6,614 nucleotides of DNA from Halanaeroarchaeum sp051744605 (GTDB lineage: Archaea; Halobacteriota; Halobacteria; Halobacteriales; Halobacteriaceae): NCBI GenBank assembly GCA_051744605.1, contig JBNJDE010000109.1:1-6614 (forward strand). Reading direction: 5' to 3'. Both the position numbers and the translations under genes were made by a program. Below are positions 4,564-6,614 of this stretch, piece by piece; the first letter of the stretch is position 1; each line of letters begins with the position of its first letter. Below the pieces are notes generated by a model. That model did no database searches and was not told the DNA's origin. It was given only the letters and a program-made list of their open reading frames with translations.

Positions 4564-6614
4564 TCACTCGAGCATCCGGTCGAACACGAGCGAGGCCAGG
4601 AACGTCACCGCCACGACGACGAGTACGCCACCGAGCACGCGCGCCCACCCCGCCCAGCCCAGGGCGACGACGCCGAAGAGGTTCGCGAGTGGGGTGTACA
4701 ACACGACTGCGTGCAGAGCGAGCGACGCCACGATAGCACCCAGGAGGTATCGATTCGAGCCGATAGACTGCCCGAACCGCCGCCGGATCACCTGGATGAT
4801 CGACATCTCGGTCACGACCAGGAAAGTGAAGAGAACCGTCTGGGCGGCGACGAACGTGCCGACGGTTGCCAGCGTCTCGAAGAACAGTACGAGGCCGACG
4901 ACGGTCGCCGTCACGCCGATGGAGAGGACCGAAGCCGCCACGCGCCTATCGATGACGGACGCCTCGCTCGACCGCGGCGGTCGTTCGAGGACGTCGTCGG
5001 CCCGCGGGTCGACCCCCAGTGCGATGGCGGGGAGGCCGTCCGTGACGAGGTTGATCCACAGCAACATGACGGGCGTCAGGATGAGGGCCTCCGCGTCGAC
5101 GGCGAAGCGCTCCGTGAAGAGGAACGTCCCGACCAGTACCCCGAAGAACACGGTGAGCACCTCCCCCGTGTTCGCCGAGAGGAGCAGATTGACGAACTTT
5201 CGGATGTTGTCGAAGATGCGTCGCCCCTCTGCGATAGCCTCGACGATGGTGGCGAAGTTGTCGTCCTGGAGGACCATATCCGATGCTTCCTGTGCGATGT
5301 CCGTCCCCCGTACACCCATGGCGACACCGACGTCTGCCGAGCGGAGACCGGGGGCGTCGTTCACGCCGTCACCGGTCATCGCGACGGTGTGCCCGTTCGC
5401 CTGGAGCGCCCGAAGGATTTTCACCTTGTGCGACGGTTCGACACGAGCGAACGTATCGACGTCTTCGACGGCCTCGCGCAGGTCGTCGTTGGACCGCGTT
5501 TCGACCTCCCGCCCGGTCAGCACGGTGTCGGATTCGATGCCGACTTCGGCACCGATGGCACGGGCCGTCTCCGGCGTATCGCCAGTCGCCATGACGACGC
5601 GAACGCCGGCATCGTGGCATCGTTCGATGGCTCCGTCTACTTCGGGACGGGGCGGGTCGAGCATCCCCTGGAGACCCAGGAAGACGTGGCCGGATTCGAG
5701 TGACTCCGCGTCCGCGTCTATGTCGACGACGTCGCGCCGCGAGAATCCAAGCACGCGGAGGGAATCCTCCGCAAATCGCTCGGACCGTCCGAGGATCGCC
5801 GCTCGCTTCTCGGGCGTGAGTTCTCGGACGGACCCGTCCTCGAGGACCCGATCGCACCGCTCGATGACGGTCTCGGGTGCACCTTTCATGTACGCGGTCG
5901 CCGAGTCATCCTCCGCAACCACGACGGTCATCCGCTTCCGGTCCGAGGAGAACGGGATCTCCCGGAGTCGGTCTCGACCCTCCTCCCGAACGATTCCGGC
6001 TTTCTCCGCAGCCACGAGGAGGGCTATCTCGGTCGGATCGCCGAAGTACGCATCGTCGGCCGACGCCGGAGCCGGCTCTGCATTGTTACAGATCATCCCA
6101 CAGCGAAGAAGTTCCTCGGCCGCTTCGGGGCGGACGGTGCTGCCGTCCTCTCGAAACTCCCCCTCCGTCCGATAGCCGGACCCGGTCACGGAGAGTGTCC
6201 GCCCCGAAACGGAGACCCGACGGACGGTCATCCGGTTTTCGGTGAGCGTCCCCGTCTTGTCGGTGAGGATGACGTCCACCGAACCCAGACTCTCGACGAC
6301 CGGGAGTCGACGGACCAGTGCGTTCCGGTCGATCATGCGTCGCGCACCGAGCGAGAGCGTGAGCGTCACGATAGCGGGGAGCCCCTCGGGGACCGCCGCG
6401 ACGGCGAGCGTAACGGCCGTCAGGAAGACAGCGATGGTGTCCGCCCCGGTAAGCAGGAACTGGACGACGGCGATGAACACGATCACCGCCCCGATGCCGT
6501 ACCCGATATGTCTGCCGAGGACGGCCAATTCGCGCTGGAAGGGCGTCCGTTCGTCCTCGGCCTCCTGGATGTGCGTCGCGATGGTCCCGATCTCCGTGTC
6601 CATCCCGGTCGCCA
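4564..6614 (-). CDS. P2-type (SERCA-like) cation-translocating P-type ATPase, N-terminus outside window
   Basis: This integral membrane pump uses ATP to move a cation, most likely Ca2+, across the membrane through a phospho-Asp intermediate. The frame is open at the window edge, so roughly the first 200 residues (N-terminal domain, M1-M2 and most of the actuator domain with TGES) are missing. Counting from the Met at 6603 there are 679 residues. ATGMDTEIG at the edge is the end of the actuator domain. PEGLP is in M4 (72-76). The phosphorylation motif DKTGTLT (115-121) follows, then KGAPE (240-244) of the nucleotide-binding domain. The hinge motif TGDTPETA (340-347), GDGVNDAP (411-418) and the C-terminal helices M5-M10 (about 467-673) complete the protein. 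Residues matching the SERCA Ca2+ ligands are present: Glu73 (M4), Asn478 and Glu481 (M5, SANTGEV), Asn518, Thr521 and Asp522 (M6, NLVTD) and Glu599 (M8, VTEM). PEGLP plus NLVTDGLPA favours Ca2+ over Na+/K+ or heavy metals; Mn2+ or another divalent ion is possible. DUF2267 lies downstream. Confidence 0.93.
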   Translation of the reverse strand, partial: ATGMDTEIGTIATHIQEAEDERTPFQRELAVLGRHIGYGIGAVIVFIAVVQFLLTGADTIAVFLTAVTLAVAAVPEGLPAIVTLTLSLGARRMIDRNALVRRLPVVESLGSVDVILTDKTGTLTENRMTVRRVSVSGRTLSVTGSGYRTEGEFREDGSTVRPEAAEELLRCGMICNNAEPAPASADDAYFGDPTEIALLVAAEKAGIVREEGRDRLREIPFSSDRKRMTVVVAEDDSATAYMKGAPETVIERCDRVLEDGSVRELTPEKRAAILGRSERFAEDSLRVLGFSRRDVVDIDADAESLESGHVFLGLQGMLDPPRPEVDGAIERCHDAGVRVVMATGDTPETARAIGAEVGIESDTVLTGREVETRSNDDLREAVEDVDTFARVEPSHKVKILRALQANGHTVAMTGDGVNDAPGLRSADVGVAMGVRGTDIAQEASDMVLQDDNFATIVEAIAEGRRIFDNIRKFVNLLLSANTGEVLTVFFGVLVGTFLFTERFAVDAEALILTPVMLLWINLVTDGLPAIALGVDPRADDVLERPPRSSEASVIDRRVAASVLSIGVTATVVGLVLFFETLATVGTFVAAQTVLFTFLVVTEMSIIQVIRRRFGQSIGSNRYLLGAIVASLALHAVVLYTPLANLFGVVALGWAGWARVLGGVLVVVAVTFLASLVFDRMLE

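Noticed and set aside
4540..6175. Very long plus-strand open frames (387 and 540 codons)
   Set aside because: They lie antisense to the P-type ATPase. High GC and acidic codon use open the complementary frames; their products are Arg/Ser/Asp-rich without domain features.
1..6614. CRISPR array, insertion sequence or inteins
   Set aside because: No regularly spaced repeats, transposase motifs or terminal inverted repeats were seen; the genes visible are uninterrupted. The polymerase is too truncated to judge inteins there.

Overview
The window looks like a stretch of haloarchaeal (class Halobacteria) chromosome or large replicon. It is GC-rich, and the encoded proteins are rich in Asp and Glu. 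The tRNA gene does not encode its CCA end. Two genes have clear TATA elements centred 27-28 bases before the start codon, which is the layout of leaderless haloarchaeal transcripts. The family content (a haloarchaeal-type family-B DNA polymerase, a RadA-like paralog, GT87, PurU) fits as well. All protein genes lie on the minus strand; only the tRNA gene is on the plus strand.

Reading in the direction of transcription (right to left), the right end holds most of a P2-type, SERCA-like cation-pumping ATPase whose N-terminus lies outside the window (4564-6614). It is followed by a small DUF2267 protein (4062-4487) and a multi-pass GT87/DUF2029-type membrane glycosyltransferase (2761-4002). Next come formyltetrahydrofolate deformylase PurU (1683-2651, GTG start) and a convergently oriented tRNA-Thr(UGU) gene (1491-1565, plus strand).

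The left end holds a tightly packed three-gene cassette. It encodes a RecA/RadA-fold protein that has lost the Walker A motif (530-1249), a 96-residue helical protein (253-543, GTG start) and the first 85 residues of a family-B DNA polymerase (1-256, cut by the window edge). The reading frames overlap by 14 and 3 bases, so the three products are probably translated together.

The left cassette is the most interesting part. A non-ATPase RecA-like protein, a small helical protein and an accessory polymerase resemble in outline the bacterial ImuA-ImuB-DnaE2 mutasome, and suggest an archaeal DNA-damage tolerance or repair module. The remaining genes look like independent housekeeping or envelope functions: one-carbon/folate balance, glycan transfer, cation homeostasis and a stress-type DUF2267 protein. 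Gaps between genes are all under 300 bases. The largest (1250-1490) holds only a weak promoter candidate for the cassette and the tRNA promoter.
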